The notes beneath the pieces were generated by a model. It was not told where the DNA came from, made no database searches, and was given only the letters and a program-made list of their open reading frames with translations. Below, in pieces: positions 35,918-45,419 of a stretch of DNA of 64,000 nt. Positions within the stretch are counted from its first letter, which is position 1. Each line of letters begins with the position of its first letter. The translations under genes were made by a program, and so were the position numbers. The DNA is from G041228335 sp964580905 (lineage in GTDB: Bacteria; Pseudomonadota; Alphaproteobacteria; Puniceispirillales; UBA1172), in NCBI GenBank assembly GCA_964580905.1, contig CAZOLR010000008.1:5220-69219 (forward strand). Direction: 5' to 3'.

Positions 35918-37011
35918 GACTTCCGGCCTCCGGATAACAGTTCAAGTGCTTTCGATGCCAGAACCCGGGCCGGATCAGGTGGGTTGAGCTTGCCTATGGC
36001 CGCCGCCGCCTTGCGGAGTGATCCGGGGTCGGAAACAAGTGATGCGATGCGGCCCGCAAGTGATCCTGCGCTCATTTCGGATTCCGGCACGCACCAGCCG
36101 CCGCCAATCCGGGCCGCTGCCATCGCGTTTGCTGTCTGGTGGTCATCCATCGCGTGAGGATAGGGAACGAGAACAGCCGGCCGACCGGCCGCCGCCAGTT
36201 CTGCCACCGATGATGCCCCGGCACGGCAGATCACGAGATGAGCTTTTTCCATTTCGGCAGGCATGTCAGAGATAAAGAGATGCAGGTCCGCACGGACATC
36301 ATGGCGTGCGTATTCGGCCCGTACATCCTCAATCTGATCTTCACGAACCTGATGGGTTACCCTGAGACGGGCACGCAGTGTTTCCGGCAGACGTCCGATG
36401 GCTTCCGGCACGGCCTCACCGAAAACTCTGGCGCCGAGGCTGCCGCCGACGATGAGTATATGGATCGGCCCATCTTTATCCGGTGGCGAATACCCTTTGG
36501 AGCTGATTTCGTGGAAGCCTGAACGCACCGGCATGCCGGCAAGCAGGATTTTGCCCTCAGCATGGGCCGGAATGTTCCGTGTTTCCGGCCAGGACAGCGC
36601 CAGTACGTCACCCCGGGCTGAAAGAAAACGATTGGCCCTGCCCAGAAAAGCATTCTGTTCATGGATGATGACAGGTTTGCCGAAAAGACGCCCGATCATG
36701 ACCGGCGGCACCGCAGGATACCCCCCGAAACCAATAACCATTCCGGGGCGGTGCCAGAGGATGGCAAGGCATGTTTGAAGGCTACCTAGAAGAAGTTTGG
36801 CAATGCCCCTGAGCCGGATGCCCAAATGGCTTCCGTAAGGGGAGGCTGCAAGAATGGTCCAGCTTTTATATTCGGGCGGGATCATGTTCTTCCCCCGCCG
36901 GTCGGTAATAAAGACGGGGCGTATACCTTCCATGGTGAGCGCTTCGGCCACCGCAACTGCCGGGAATACATGCCCGCCTGTGCCGCCTGCTGCCAGAAGG
37001 ATCGTCCTCAT
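35914..37011 (-). CDS. murG: lipid II synthase glycosyltransferase MurG
   Basis: Transfers GlcNAc from UDP-GlcNAc to lipid I on the cytoplasmic face of the membrane. The GT-B fold starts ILLAAGGTGGHVFPAVAVAEAL, contains VIHEQNAFLGRANRFL and GGSLGARVFGE, and carries the donor site VICRAGASSVAELAAAGRPAVLVPYP. It is 365 residues. It overlaps ftsW and murC by 4 bases each. Confidence 0.96.
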   Translation of the reverse strand: MRTILLAAGGTGGHVFPAVAVAEALTMEGIRPVFITDRRGKNMIPPEYKSWTILAASPYGSHLGIRLRGIAKLLLGSLQTCLAILWHRPGMVIGFGGYPAVPPVMIGRLFGKPVIIHEQNAFLGRANRFLSARGDVLALSWPETRNIPAHAEGKILLAGMPVRSGFHEISSKGYSPPDKDGPIHILIVGGSLGARVFGEAVPEAIGRLPETLRARLRVTHQVREDQIEDVRAEYARHDVRADLHLFISDMPAEMEKAHLVICRAGASSVAELAAAGRPAVLVPYPHAMDDHQTANAMAAARIGGGWCVPESEMSAGSLAGRIASLVSDPGSLRKAAAAIGKLNPPDPARVLASKALELLSGGRKS

Positions 37012-38117
37012 GCCGCACCCCCCGGCGATTGCCGCCGTGTCAGTGCCAGCAGGATGCCCATGGTGACCCCGGTCGCCAGCAAGGATGACCCGCCATAACT
37101 GATGAAGGGCAGTGTCATTCCCTTGGTGGGAATAAGGTGGACAGATGATGCCATATGGATCGCGGCCTGCAGCCCGAACTGCATGGCAAGACCCGAAACG
37201 GCAAGGATCAGAAACAGGCTGTCGCTACTGCTGGCTTTGATAAACCCGCGCATGACGATGAAGACATAAAGGCAGAGAAGAAGCAGGCACATCATGGCGC
37301 CGAATTCTTCCCCGGCCACGGCATATATAAAATCGGCATGGGCATCGGGAAGATGGTTTTTAACCTCGCCATTGCCCGGTCCGACACCAAAAAATCCACC
37401 GTTGGAAAAGCTCCGCATGGCGGTTTCTGCCTGCATGTTCCCGCCATCCATGAATTTCATCACCCGCGTCTGGACGTGTGGAAGCGTGAAATAGGCGGTT
37501 ACCGCAATGATTGGTGCAATAAGGACGGCAAGGATGAGCACCAGCGCAAGGGGCATGCCGGCAAGGAAGATCTGGAACCCCCAGGTTGCCAGCACCACAA
37601 AGGTCATGCCCATATCAGGCTGGAGGATCAGCAAACCGGCAAGGGCGGCAAGGCACCCCATGGAAATTGCCCAGCCGGGGAAGCCTTTTTCCTCCCGCCA
37701 AAGGCTCAGGAGCCAGGCGCTGACCACCGCAAAAAAGGGTTTGGCGAATTCCGATGGTTGTAGTTTGAACGGGCCGAGAGGTATCCACCGCGTTGCCCCC
37801 TTGATTTCAGGCCCGATGACAATCGCCAGCATGATCAGCACCAGCGAGGCTGTCAGACCGGTCAGACTCATGATCCGGATCTGGCGCGGTGACATGATGG
37901 ACACTCCAAAGAGAGTCCCGAGAGCGATCAGGAGGAATATCCCATGTCTTGCCACAAAATGCTGGCTTGCAAATCCGATACGTTCCGCCACAGGCGGGCT
38001 TGCCGCCATCACCAGAAAAATGCCGATAATGGCAAGGCCGAGCGCCGAGGCAAGCAGCCAGCGGTCCACTGTCCACCACCAGATGCCGAGTGTGCTGCGG
38101 TCGGTTCGGTTAAACAT
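37008..38117 (-). CDS. ftsW: SEDS peptidoglycan polymerase FtsW
   Basis: Septal glycan polymerase that works with FtsI. It is about 369 residues with 9-10 hydrophobic segments. The SEDS signatures GATRWIPLGPFKLQPSEFAKP and the C-terminal LPFISYGGSSLLATGVTMG are present, together with GPGNGEVKNHLPDAHADFIYAVAGEEFG. The start is set at ATG 38117, which overlaps the murD stop by 8 bases as at other junctions; a longer frame begins at 38150. Confidence 0.95.
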   Translation of the reverse strand: MFNRTDRSTLGIWWWTVDRWLLASALGLAIIGIFLVMAASPPVAERIGFASQHFVARHGIFLLIALGTLFGVSIMSPRQIRIMSLTGLTASLVLIMLAIVIGPEIKGATRWIPLGPFKLQPSEFAKPFFAVVSAWLLSLWREEKGFPGWAISMGCLAALAGLLILQPDMGMTFVVLATWGFQIFLAGMPLALVLILAVLIAPIIAVTAYFTLPHVQTRVMKFMDGGNMQAETAMRSFSNGGFFGVGPGNGEVKNHLPDAHADFIYAVAGEEFGAMMCLLLLCLYVFIVMRGFIKASSSDSLFLILAVSGLAMQFGLQAAIHMASSVHLIPTKGMTLPFISYGGSSLLATGVTMGILLALTRRQSPGGAA

Positions 38118-39429
38118 GACCCACCGCCTTCCCGTTACAGTCCGTGCCATTGATCAGCGTCAGTGCCATTTCGCGGAAAGCATCACCCCGCGCTTCAAAA
38201 TGGGCAAACTGGTCAAAACTTGCGGCGGCAGGTGCCAGCAGAATGGTTGCTTCCGGCAGGTTGTCCTGCCTGGCATCGGCATAAGCCGTTTTTATCGCCT
38301 CACGGAGATTTTCCAGCAGGCTGTATTCGACCTTACCGTCGAGATCGGCGGCGAAATGTTCAGCGCAACTGCCAATCAGGTAAGCTTTACGGATATTTCC
38401 AAGGGCATCCCTGACAGCGCCGATCCCCTTTTCTTTTGATAGACCTCCCGCGATCCAATAAATGCCGGCATAGCTTCGGAGCGCCTGCAACGCGGCTTCA
38501 GCATTGGTGGCCTTGCTGTCATTGACAAAGCGGACCGGCCCGGCAAATCCCACGGTTTCCATCCGGTGCGGCAAACCCCTGAAGCCTGGCACAGCATCAA
38601 GCATTTTGGCCATATCAAGGCCAAGGAAACGACCGAGACGAAAGGCAATCGCCCCGTTTTCAATATTATGCGGCCCGACAAGGCTGTCGTTCAGCCCGAT
38701 AAAAGGGGTGTCCTGAGGCGTGATAACCTCCGCTTTTCCGGGGCAGGGGCCGGACAGATCAACCAGATCAGGATTGCGCCCGAGCACCAGCAGCCCGTCA
38801 GGTTTGACAGAGGCAACAAGGCGGCGTTTGGCGGCAACATATCCGTCCCAGCCGCCATGGCGGTCAAGGTGATCCGGCGTGATGTTGGTCAGCGCCCCGG
38901 CATCAAGGCTGAGCGAAGGCGTGGTTTCAAGCTGATACGAAGACAGTTCAAGAACAATGACGCCGTCAGGACCCGGATCATCGAGCGCCAGTACCGGGGT
39001 GCCGATATTGCCGCCAACAGCGACAGGTATGCCAGCTTCCTTGAGGAGATGGCCAAGCAGTTTAACCGTGGTGGATTTGCCATTGGTGCCGGTTATGCCG
39101 ACAAGGCGGGCGGCTGGCCCCGCCTGCATCAGAAGTTCAATATCTGAGATAACCGGCACGTTGTGTTCCCGTGCCAGCACAGCCGCCTTATGGGGTTTCG
39201 GGAATTCATGCGGTATGCCCGGGCTGATGACCAGCGCTGCCATTTCATCCCACGGCCAGTCCGACGGGGCCATGACGATGGCATCATCCCCGAGTGCCGG
39301 ATGCAGGGTGTCATCATGGGCATAGACATGTGCACCCGCCGCCGCCAGCGCCGCGATGCTGGCCATGCCGGAACGGCCGAGCCCCAGAACCCCGATTTTT
39401 TTATCCGCCATGGAATGAGGGATGATCAT
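38110..39429 (-). CDS. murD: UDP-N-acetylmuramoylalanine-D-glutamate ligase MurD
   Basis: Adds D-Glu to UDP-MurNAc-L-Ala. The N-terminal domain begins IGVLGLGRSGMASIAAL, the ATP loop is GITGTNGKSTTVKLLGHLL at about residue 112, and ELSSYQLE, TPDHLDRHG and FVNDSKATNAEAALQAL follow in the expected order. It is 439 residues, between mraY (6-base gap) and ftsW. Confidence 0.96.
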   Translation of the reverse strand: MIIPHSMADKKIGVLGLGRSGMASIAALAAAGAHVYAHDDTLHPALGDDAIVMAPSDWPWDEMAALVISPGIPHEFPKPHKAAVLAREHNVPVISDIELLMQAGPAARLVGITGTNGKSTTVKLLGHLLKEAGIPVAVGGNIGTPVLALDDPGPDGVIVLELSSYQLETTPSLSLDAGALTNITPDHLDRHGGWDGYVAAKRRLVASVKPDGLLVLGRNPDLVDLSGPCPGKAEVITPQDTPFIGLNDSLVGPHNIENGAIAFRLGRFLGLDMAKMLDAVPGFRGLPHRMETVGFAGPVRFVNDSKATNAEAALQALRSYAGIYWIAGGLSKEKGIGAVRDALGNIRKAYLIGSCAEHFAADLDGKVEYSLLENLREAIKTAYADARQDNLPEATILLAPAAASFDQFAHFEARGDAFREMALTLINGTDCNGKAVGHV

Positions 39430-39434
39430 TCAGC

Positions 39435-40523
39435 CTACCTCAGTTTCAGTGTTGCAAGGCCGATCAGGGCCAGGATCACCGAGATGATCCAGAACCGGAT
39501 AACGATGGTGGATTCCGCCCATCCCTTTTTCTCAAAGTGATGATGCAGTGGCGCCATGGCAAAAACCCGCTTGCCGGTCAGTTTGAAGGACGCGACCTGG
39601 ACGATGACGGATACAGTTTCAAGAACGAACAGTCCGCCGATGATGGTCAGCACCAGTTCGTGACGTGTGGCGACGGAAATCGCCCCGAGCGCACCACCCA
39701 GGGCCAATGAGCCTGTGTCCCCCATGAAGACACTTGCCGGGGGTGCGTTGTACCAGAGAAAGCCGAGACCTGCGCCGATCAGTGCCCCGCAGACAACCGC
39801 AAGTTCACCTGTTCCGGGGACATAGGGGATCTGCAGGTAGGTTGAAAAGTTCGTGTTTCCGACGAGATAGGCGATGAAACCAAAGGAAAGAGCACAGATG
39901 ATCACCGGCACAATGGCAAGCCCGTCAAGCCCGTCGGTCAGATTGACGGCGTTTGATGAGCCGATCATCACCAGCATGGTAAAGGGGAAATACATGAGCC
40001 CGAGCGGGATCACGACATCTTTCAGCATCGGGATGGCAAGCCCGTAACGCAGGTTATCAGGTGCGACTTCCACCAGCATCATCGTTACAATAAAGGCCGA
40101 CAGGATCTGGAAGCTGATCTTCAGTCTGCCGGAAAGACCTTTGGTGTTACGGCGGGTGAGTTTCAGGAAATCATCGGCAAATCCGATTGCCCCGAAAGTT
40201 AAGGAAAGGATCAGCACGGGCCAGAGATAGACGGAGCCGAGCGGCACCCAGAGCAGCGATGATATCCCGAAAGCCAACAATATCATCAACCCGCCCATTG
40301 TCGGGGTTCCCTTTTTGCTGACGATATGACTCTCCGGGCCATCATCACGGATAGGCTGGCCTTCGCCCTGCAGGGACTTGAGCCAGTTAATCATGCGCCC
40401 GCCCAGCAGGAAGGATATCAGCAGTGCCGTCATCAGCGCGCCGCCTGTCCGGAAGGTGATATAGCGGAAAACGTTGAAGGGCTGGAACTGGTCGGCCAGT
40501 GGCACGAGGAGATCAGGCAGCAT
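39435..40523 (-). CDS. mraY: phospho-MurNAc-pentapeptide translocase MraY
   Basis: Makes lipid I by moving phospho-MurNAc-pentapeptide to undecaprenyl phosphate. An integral protein of about 362 residues with ten transmembrane segments. Motifs: GTPTMGGLMIL, GFADDFLKLTRRNTKGLSGRLK (DD site), NAVNLTDGLDGLA and MGDTGSLALGGALG, and the histidine cluster MAPLHHHFEKKGW. ATG 40523 is preceded by CGGAGAAA and overlaps the murF stop by 11 bases. Confidence 0.96.
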   Translation of the reverse strand: MLPDLLVPLADQFQPFNVFRYITFRTGGALMTALLISFLLGGRMINWLKSLQGEGQPIRDDGPESHIVSKKGTPTMGGLMILLAFGISSLLWVPLGSVYLWPVLILSLTFGAIGFADDFLKLTRRNTKGLSGRLKISFQILSAFIVTMMLVEVAPDNLRYGLAIPMLKDVVIPLGLMYFPFTMLVMIGSSNAVNLTDGLDGLAIVPVIICALSFGFIAYLVGNTNFSTYLQIPYVPGTGELAVVCGALIGAGLGFLWYNAPPASVFMGDTGSLALGGALGAISVATRHELVLTIIGGLFVLETVSVIVQVASFKLTGKRVFAMAPLHHHFEKKGWAESTIVIRFWIISVILALIGLATLKLR

Positions 40524-41925
40524 GGCTTTCTCCGTTAGGGTTGGGCTGGCCGGTGATAAGAGCCTCAACGACTTTACGCGTGCGCATGCCGTTTGAGCCT
40601 TTGATCAGGACGAGATCACCATCTTCAAGAAGGCTGATGGCAAGACTGATGGCGCCTTCCGCGTCGGGGGCCGCACGGCAGTCTTGCCCTGACGCTTCAA
40701 GTTTGTCGGCAAGGGCGTTCATCTCAGGCCCGAAGCAGATGACAAGTTCAATACCGGCATTTTCAATATCTTCGGCAAGACGCTGATGCAGGGCGAAGGA
40801 TTGTTCCCCCAATTCAAGCATGTCCGCCAGAATAGCTATGCGGCGCCCTTCCCATGGGTCACTCCCGAGGCTTTGAATGGCCGCCGCCATCGAGGCAGGG
40901 CTGGCGTTATAGCTGTCATCGATGATGGTGATGCTGCGCTGGCCCTTGAGCATGGCAGGGATGCGACCACCACGCCCCGGAAGATCATGCGCGGCAGACA
41001 AGGCTTCGGCGCACCGGGCAATATCAAGACCAAGCGCATGGCCGATGGCAAGACTTGTAAGGGCGGCATAAGCCCAGTGCGGGGCCATCATGCCGAGATG
41101 AAAGGTGAAGGGCTCACCCGCAAGACTGACATCAATATCAAGGCCATTATGCTGACGTGAGATCCGGGTGATCTGATGGGTGGCTGTATCGGCAACGCCG
41201 ATGGTGACAATCTCAGCGGCATTGGCGTTACGGGCGGCTTCGGTCAGTGTGCCGGCATAGCCGTCATCGGCGTTGATAATTGCAATCCCGCCCGGTGCAA
41301 GACCGGTGAAAATTTCAGCCTTGGCACGAGCGATGGCATCGAGATTTTCAAAATGCCCGATATGGCTTGAGGAGATCTTTGTTATCACGGCGATATGAGG
41401 TGCGATCAGCGGGCTCAGTTCAGCGATCTCTCCGGCATGATTCATCCCGAGCTCAAAGACGCCAAATCTGGTGCTTTCGGGCATTCGCGCAAGGCTGAGC
41501 GGGGCTCCGATGTGATTATTAAGATTGCCCTCCGACGCGTGGCAGTTTCCCTGCGACGCCAGAACGGAACTGACGAGATGACGGGTGCCGGTCTTGCCGA
41601 CGCTACCGGTGATGGCGATCCGCCTGGCCGTGCTGCGATCACGGGCAGCCTTGCCAAGGGAGTTGAGCGCATCAAGTGTGTTGCCAACACAGACCTGCGG
41701 CAGATCTATATCCACGGGGCGTGAGACGAGCGCAGCCGCGGCTCCGGCCTTCGCCGCATCACCGATAAAATCATGGCCGTCATGATTGGGACCTTTGAGG
41801 GCGACAAACAGGTCACCTGCCGATGTGTTTCGATTGTCGATGGCGATGCCATTGACCTGCCATGAGGCGGCGTCATTCGGCCTGCCGCCGGTTGCGGCCA
41901 CAACATCCATGCCGCGCCAGATCAT
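40513..41925 (-). CDS. murF: UDP-MurNAc-tripeptide D-Ala-D-Ala ligase MurF
   Basis: Adds D-Ala-D-Ala to complete the pentapeptide precursor. The N-terminal domain carries DNRNTSAGDLFVALKG, the ATP loop reads AITGSVGKTGTRHLVSSVL at about residue 104 (GKTG rather than the commoner GKTTT), then GVFELGMNHAGEIA, and the C-terminal DDSYNASPASMAAAI. It is 470 residues. It overlaps murE by 4 bases. Confidence 0.95.
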   Translation of the reverse strand: MIWRGMDVVAATGGRPNDAASWQVNGIAIDNRNTSAGDLFVALKGPNHDGHDFIGDAAKAGAAAALVSRPVDIDLPQVCVGNTLDALNSLGKAARDRSTARRIAITGSVGKTGTRHLVSSVLASQGNCHASEGNLNNHIGAPLSLARMPESTRFGVFELGMNHAGEIAELSPLIAPHIAVITKISSSHIGHFENLDAIARAKAEIFTGLAPGGIAIINADDGYAGTLTEAARNANAAEIVTIGVADTATHQITRISRQHNGLDIDVSLAGEPFTFHLGMMAPHWAYAALTSLAIGHALGLDIARCAEALSAAHDLPGRGGRIPAMLKGQRSITIIDDSYNASPASMAAAIQSLGSDPWEGRRIAILADMLELGEQSFALHQRLAEDIENAGIELVICFGPEMNALADKLEASGQDCRAAPDAEGAISLAISLLEDGDLVLIKGSNGMRTRKVVEALITGQPNPNGESHAA

Positions 41926-43388
41926 GCCGGTCTCCCTTCGGACAGGGAGCCCAGAATGGCGGCCACGGTCGCTTCGTCGCTGAAGGGGAGGGTTTCGGAG
42001 CCGATCAGCTGGTTTTCTTCATGCCCTTTGCCCGCAATAAGAAGGATGTCTTTATGGTTCAGCGTCTCAATGCCCTGTCTTATGGCAAGGCTTCGATCAC
42101 CTATTTCAAGTGATTCAGGGCAGCTGGCACGAATATCAGCCCGGATTTCCGCCGGATCTTCGTGGCGGGGATTATCGTCGGTAATGATCGCGAAATCCGC
42201 AAGGTCGGATGCGATACGGCCCATTTCCGGGCGCTTGCCCTGGTCACGGTTGCCGCCACAGCCAAAGACCACCCCGAGACGATCCGGGCCTGTCTGCCTC
42301 AAAGTTTCAAGCGCGGTGCGGAGCGCGTCAGGCGTATGGGCGTAATCGATGATGATCTGCCCGCCAGCGGGATGGCCCGGGATGGCCTGCATCCGTCCCG
42401 GGGCCGACCTGACATAAGGCAGGCTGAGAAGGGCGTGATTCATGGCAAGCCCCGATCCATGGGCAAGACCTGCGGCCAGAAGGGCGTTTTCGGCCTGAAA
42501 CTCTCCGATCAGCGCAAGGGGCAGGGTGTATTCCACGTTCTGGAAACTGACATGGACCGTCATCCCGCCGGTATAGGTTTTGACAGAGACGAGGCGAAGG
42601 TCAGCGTCTTCATGGCGCCCAACCGTCAGGGTGTAGACCGGGCGCGATGAGATCATTTTCTGCAACCGGCGGCCATATTCATCATCTGTATTGATGACCG
42701 CAACCCCGCCATCACGCAGACGCTCGGTAAAGAGCAGGGCCTTGGCGTTGAAATAGGCCTCCATGTCCGCATGGTGATCGAGGTGATCTCGGCTGAGATT
42801 GGTGAAGCCGGCAAGAGAAATGTTAAGCCCGGAGAGACGATGCTGTTCAATGCCATGGCTTGAAGCCTCTATAGCAAGGGTGGTGATCCCTTCTTTATGC
42901 AGCATCGCCACCCCTTCATGCAGGCTGACGGTATCCGGCGTGGTGAGGGCTGAGAAGGAGCCAAGGGTTTTCAGTGTTTTGCCGCGCAGGCCAAGTGTTC
43001 CTATGCTGGCGCTGGTCCAGCCCACCCTTTCCCAAATCTGGCGCAGAAATTCCGCCACACTCGTTTTGCCGTTGGTGCCGGTGACCGCCGCTATGACGCC
43101 GGGCTGATTTCGATAAAAAGCCGCAGCTGCCCGGGCCAGGGCAAATCGTGTGTCGTCAACCCGGATCACGGGTATCGTGATATCTTCCGGAGGCGCATCC
43201 ATGGCAAGGACAGCCGCCGCGCCAGCTTTTTCGGCTTCGGCAATATAGTCATGGCCGTCAAGAGAAGTGCCCTTTACGGCAACAAACAGATATCCTTCGG
43301 CTATTTCACGGCTGTCGGCGGTAATGCCTCTTATCGTGATCCCTTTAAGGGTTTCGTCGGCTTCCGGGATCAGATCAGTAAGACGCAT
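41922..43388 (-). CDS. murE: UDP-MurNAc-Ala-Glu meso-DAP ligase MurE
   Basis: Adds the third amino acid of the stem peptide. ATP loop AVTGTNGKTSVAEFLRQIW at about residue 104, EASSHGIEQHRL, NLSRDHLDHH and YAHTPDALRTAL are in order. The DNPR motif (TDDNPRHEDPAEI) is the known marker for meso-diaminopimelate rather than lysine. It is 488 residues. Its start overlaps the ftsI stop by 14 bases. Confidence 0.96.
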   Translation of the reverse strand: MRLTDLIPEADETLKGITIRGITADSREIAEGYLFVAVKGTSLDGHDYIAEAEKAGAAAVLAMDAPPEDITIPVIRVDDTRFALARAAAAFYRNQPGVIAAVTGTNGKTSVAEFLRQIWERVGWTSASIGTLGLRGKTLKTLGSFSALTTPDTVSLHEGVAMLHKEGITTLAIEASSHGIEQHRLSGLNISLAGFTNLSRDHLDHHADMEAYFNAKALLFTERLRDGGVAVINTDDEYGRRLQKMISSRPVYTLTVGRHEDADLRLVSVKTYTGGMTVHVSFQNVEYTLPLALIGEFQAENALLAAGLAHGSGLAMNHALLSLPYVRSAPGRMQAIPGHPAGGQIIIDYAHTPDALRTALETLRQTGPDRLGVVFGCGGNRDQGKRPEMGRIASDLADFAIITDDNPRHEDPAEIRADIRASCPESLEIGDRSLAIRQGIETLNHKDILLIAGKGHEENQLIGSETLPFSDEATVAAILGSLSEGRPA

Positions 43389-45075
43389 TTTTCACCTCCA
43401 TATCAAGCTGAGGCAAATTAACCATCATAATTTGACGGATTTCTGGCGATTTTTCGTTCACCGGTGCCACATCCAGCATCGGCGCCGCGCGGTTGATGAA
43501 ACGTCTTACAGCCGGCGCGGCAACCCAGCCGCCGGTGGCATAGTTGTAGCTGAATTTCTGTCCTTTCGGCTCATCAACCATGACCATCACCACATAGCGT
43601 GGCGCATGTGACGGAAATGCCCCGACAAAAGAGGCTATGTTTGCTTTTCGGCTGTATCCGCCTGTGGTGTTGATTTTCTCCGATGTGCCGGTCTTGCCGC
43701 CAACACTATAGCCATAAGCATCGGCCTTTTTGCCGGTGCCTCTGGGATGGGTGACAACCCGCCGCAGAACAGGCCTGATCTGGCGGGCTGTTTCCCGGGA
43801 AAACACTTCCTCCCTGATGGGAGATGCCGCACCACCTTTTTCAAGGGAAGGGATAACTTTCGTGCCGTCACCAATGGTCGTTGCGATGGCGGCGGCGAGA
43901 TGGACAGGGGTAACCGAAAGCCCGTGGCCATAGGAAATGGTCATCACTTCCGCCCTTTTCCAGCGTGACGGTACGATTGGCGCGGCAACTTCGGGGATGG
44001 GAAGGGGCAGGGCCGTCGTCAGGCCAAGTGCACTGATATAGCGCTGCTGGATTTCAGGGCCGAGCGTGTCGGCAATCCGGGCCGAACCTTTATTTGACGA
44101 AACAACCATCACCTCAGCCACATTCAGTGGTGTCTTTTCGGGGTGAAAATCACGGATCGGGAAGCGCCCGACACGGAGAGGGCTTACCACATCGATCATG
44201 TCATCCAGCGAGAAAATGCCGCTATCCAGCGCCATGGCCGTGTTCAGGATCTTGAAGGTAGACCCGAGTTCATAAACGCCTTTGGTGGCGCGGTTGAACA
44301 TGGCATCGTTGTCGGCATCAGCAAGGTAATTCGCGTCATAATCCGGCAGGGAAACCATCGCGACGATCTCGCCGCTGGCAACATCCATGACAACGCCAGC
44401 GCCACCGATTGCCTCGAATTTACGGATTTGTTCGGTGATTTCCTGTCTCAGGATGGACTGTATCGCAACATCGATTGACAGGTGCACATCCTCGCCACGT
44501 ATCAGGCGATCCTGCATACCTGCCTCAATGCCTGCAATTCCGATATTGTCCTTGTTCACGGCACCAAGGATATGCGCCGCCTCCTGCCGGTGCGGGTAAA
44601 AGCGCGTAATTCTCTTGCGGCCGTACACACCCACAATGCCGCTATGGAGCGTTTTGGCGTAGGTGGCAGGCGATACTTTCCAGGAAATCTCAGCAAAGCG
44701 GCCTTTCTGGGTCAGTTTCGCAAAAATCTCCTCCTCCGTCATGCCGGGCAGAAGTTCGGCCAGTTGGAGTGTCGCTTCATAGGGGTTCATGACCTCAGCC
44801 GGATCTGCGTAAAGCATGAAAGCGGGGAGCGACGTTGCCAGAAGACGGCCTTTACGGTCATAGATCTTGCCCCGGACCGGGGCTTCGCTGTCTGAAAGAT
44901 GATCGGCCCGGGCGCGGGTCTCGACCATCGCAAGAGACACAACCTGCATCGCAATCAGAATAAAGCTGGCAACGCCGAGAGAGCCTGCCAGAACAAGACG
45001 CTGGCGGGCGACCGTACGGGCTTCGGCGGCCGGCATCCGCCCGAGAAGACTGCTGATAGAACGCCAGATATTCAT
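43375..45075 (-). CDS. ftsI: septal transpeptidase FtsI (PBP3)
   Basis: Class B penicillin-binding protein that cross-links septal peptidoglycan with FtsW. One transmembrane helix at about residues 28-50 is followed by the pedestal domain (RGKIYDRKGRLLATS) and a transpeptidase domain with STFK (GVYELGSTFKILNTA), SSN (VVSSNKGSARIA) and KTGT (GGKTGTSEK). It is 566 residues. Translation is coupled to ftsL by a 4-base overlap. Confidence 0.96.
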   Translation of the reverse strand: MNIWRSISSLLGRMPAAEARTVARQRLVLAGSLGVASFILIAMQVVSLAMVETRARADHLSDSEAPVRGKIYDRKGRLLATSLPAFMLYADPAEVMNPYEATLQLAELLPGMTEEEIFAKLTQKGRFAEISWKVSPATYAKTLHSGIVGVYGRKRITRFYPHRQEAAHILGAVNKDNIGIAGIEAGMQDRLIRGEDVHLSIDVAIQSILRQEITEQIRKFEAIGGAGVVMDVASGEIVAMVSLPDYDANYLADADNDAMFNRATKGVYELGSTFKILNTAMALDSGIFSLDDMIDVVSPLRVGRFPIRDFHPEKTPLNVAEVMVVSSNKGSARIADTLGPEIQQRYISALGLTTALPLPIPEVAAPIVPSRWKRAEVMTISYGHGLSVTPVHLAAAIATTIGDGTKVIPSLEKGGAASPIREEVFSRETARQIRPVLRRVVTHPRGTGKKADAYGYSVGGKTGTSEKINTTGGYSRKANIASFVGAFPSHAPRYVVMVMVDEPKGQKFSYNYATGGWVAAPAVRRFINRAAPMLDVAPVNEKSPEIRQIMMVNLPQLDMEVKNASY

Positions 45076-45419
45076 TCCGCTCCCCCGAAAATCGTGTTCC
45101 GGAACAACCCTGCCGGCTGGGCCGCCTCTTCGGTTTCATCAAAGATATCAAGGGTGAGGATGCGGTCAGGTGTCACCGGAGCAAAAGACAGCATTTCACG
45201 TGACAGATGCTGAATCCGTGCCGGCCGCGTCAAATAGGACCAGTCGGCCTCCAGAACGGTAATGCGGTCTTTTTCAGCTTCGATCTGGGCGAGGATGGAT
45301 TCAAGTTGTTGTTCTTTTTCAATGGCATGGCTTTTGATCATATAGGCGCAAATACCGGCGGCAACAATCAGCAACGCACCAAGAATGAAGGACCTGTACT
45401 GATAGAAGCCGGGCATCAC
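45072..45419 (-). CDS. ftsL: cell-division protein FtsL
   Basis: A 115-residue bitopic protein: one transmembrane helix at about residues 10-28 (FILGALLIVAAGICAYMI), a coiled coil (EKEQQLESILAQIEAEKDRI) and the conserved VLEADWSYLTRPARIQHLS, typical of alphaproteobacterial FtsL. It scaffolds FtsQ, FtsB, FtsW and FtsI. Position between rsmH and ftsI supports the call despite low family conservation. Confidence 0.88.
   Translation of the reverse strand: MMPGFYQYRSFILGALLIVAAGICAYMIKSHAIEKEQQLESILAQIEAEKDRITVLEADWSYLTRPARIQHLSREMLSFAPVTPDRILTLDIFDETEEAAQPAGLFRNTIFGGAE

Noticed and set aside
37507..38439. 310-codon plus-strand open frame opposite ftsW and murD
   Set aside because: It is antisense to two clearly conserved genes, has no recognisable domain and follows from codon bias on the opposite strand.
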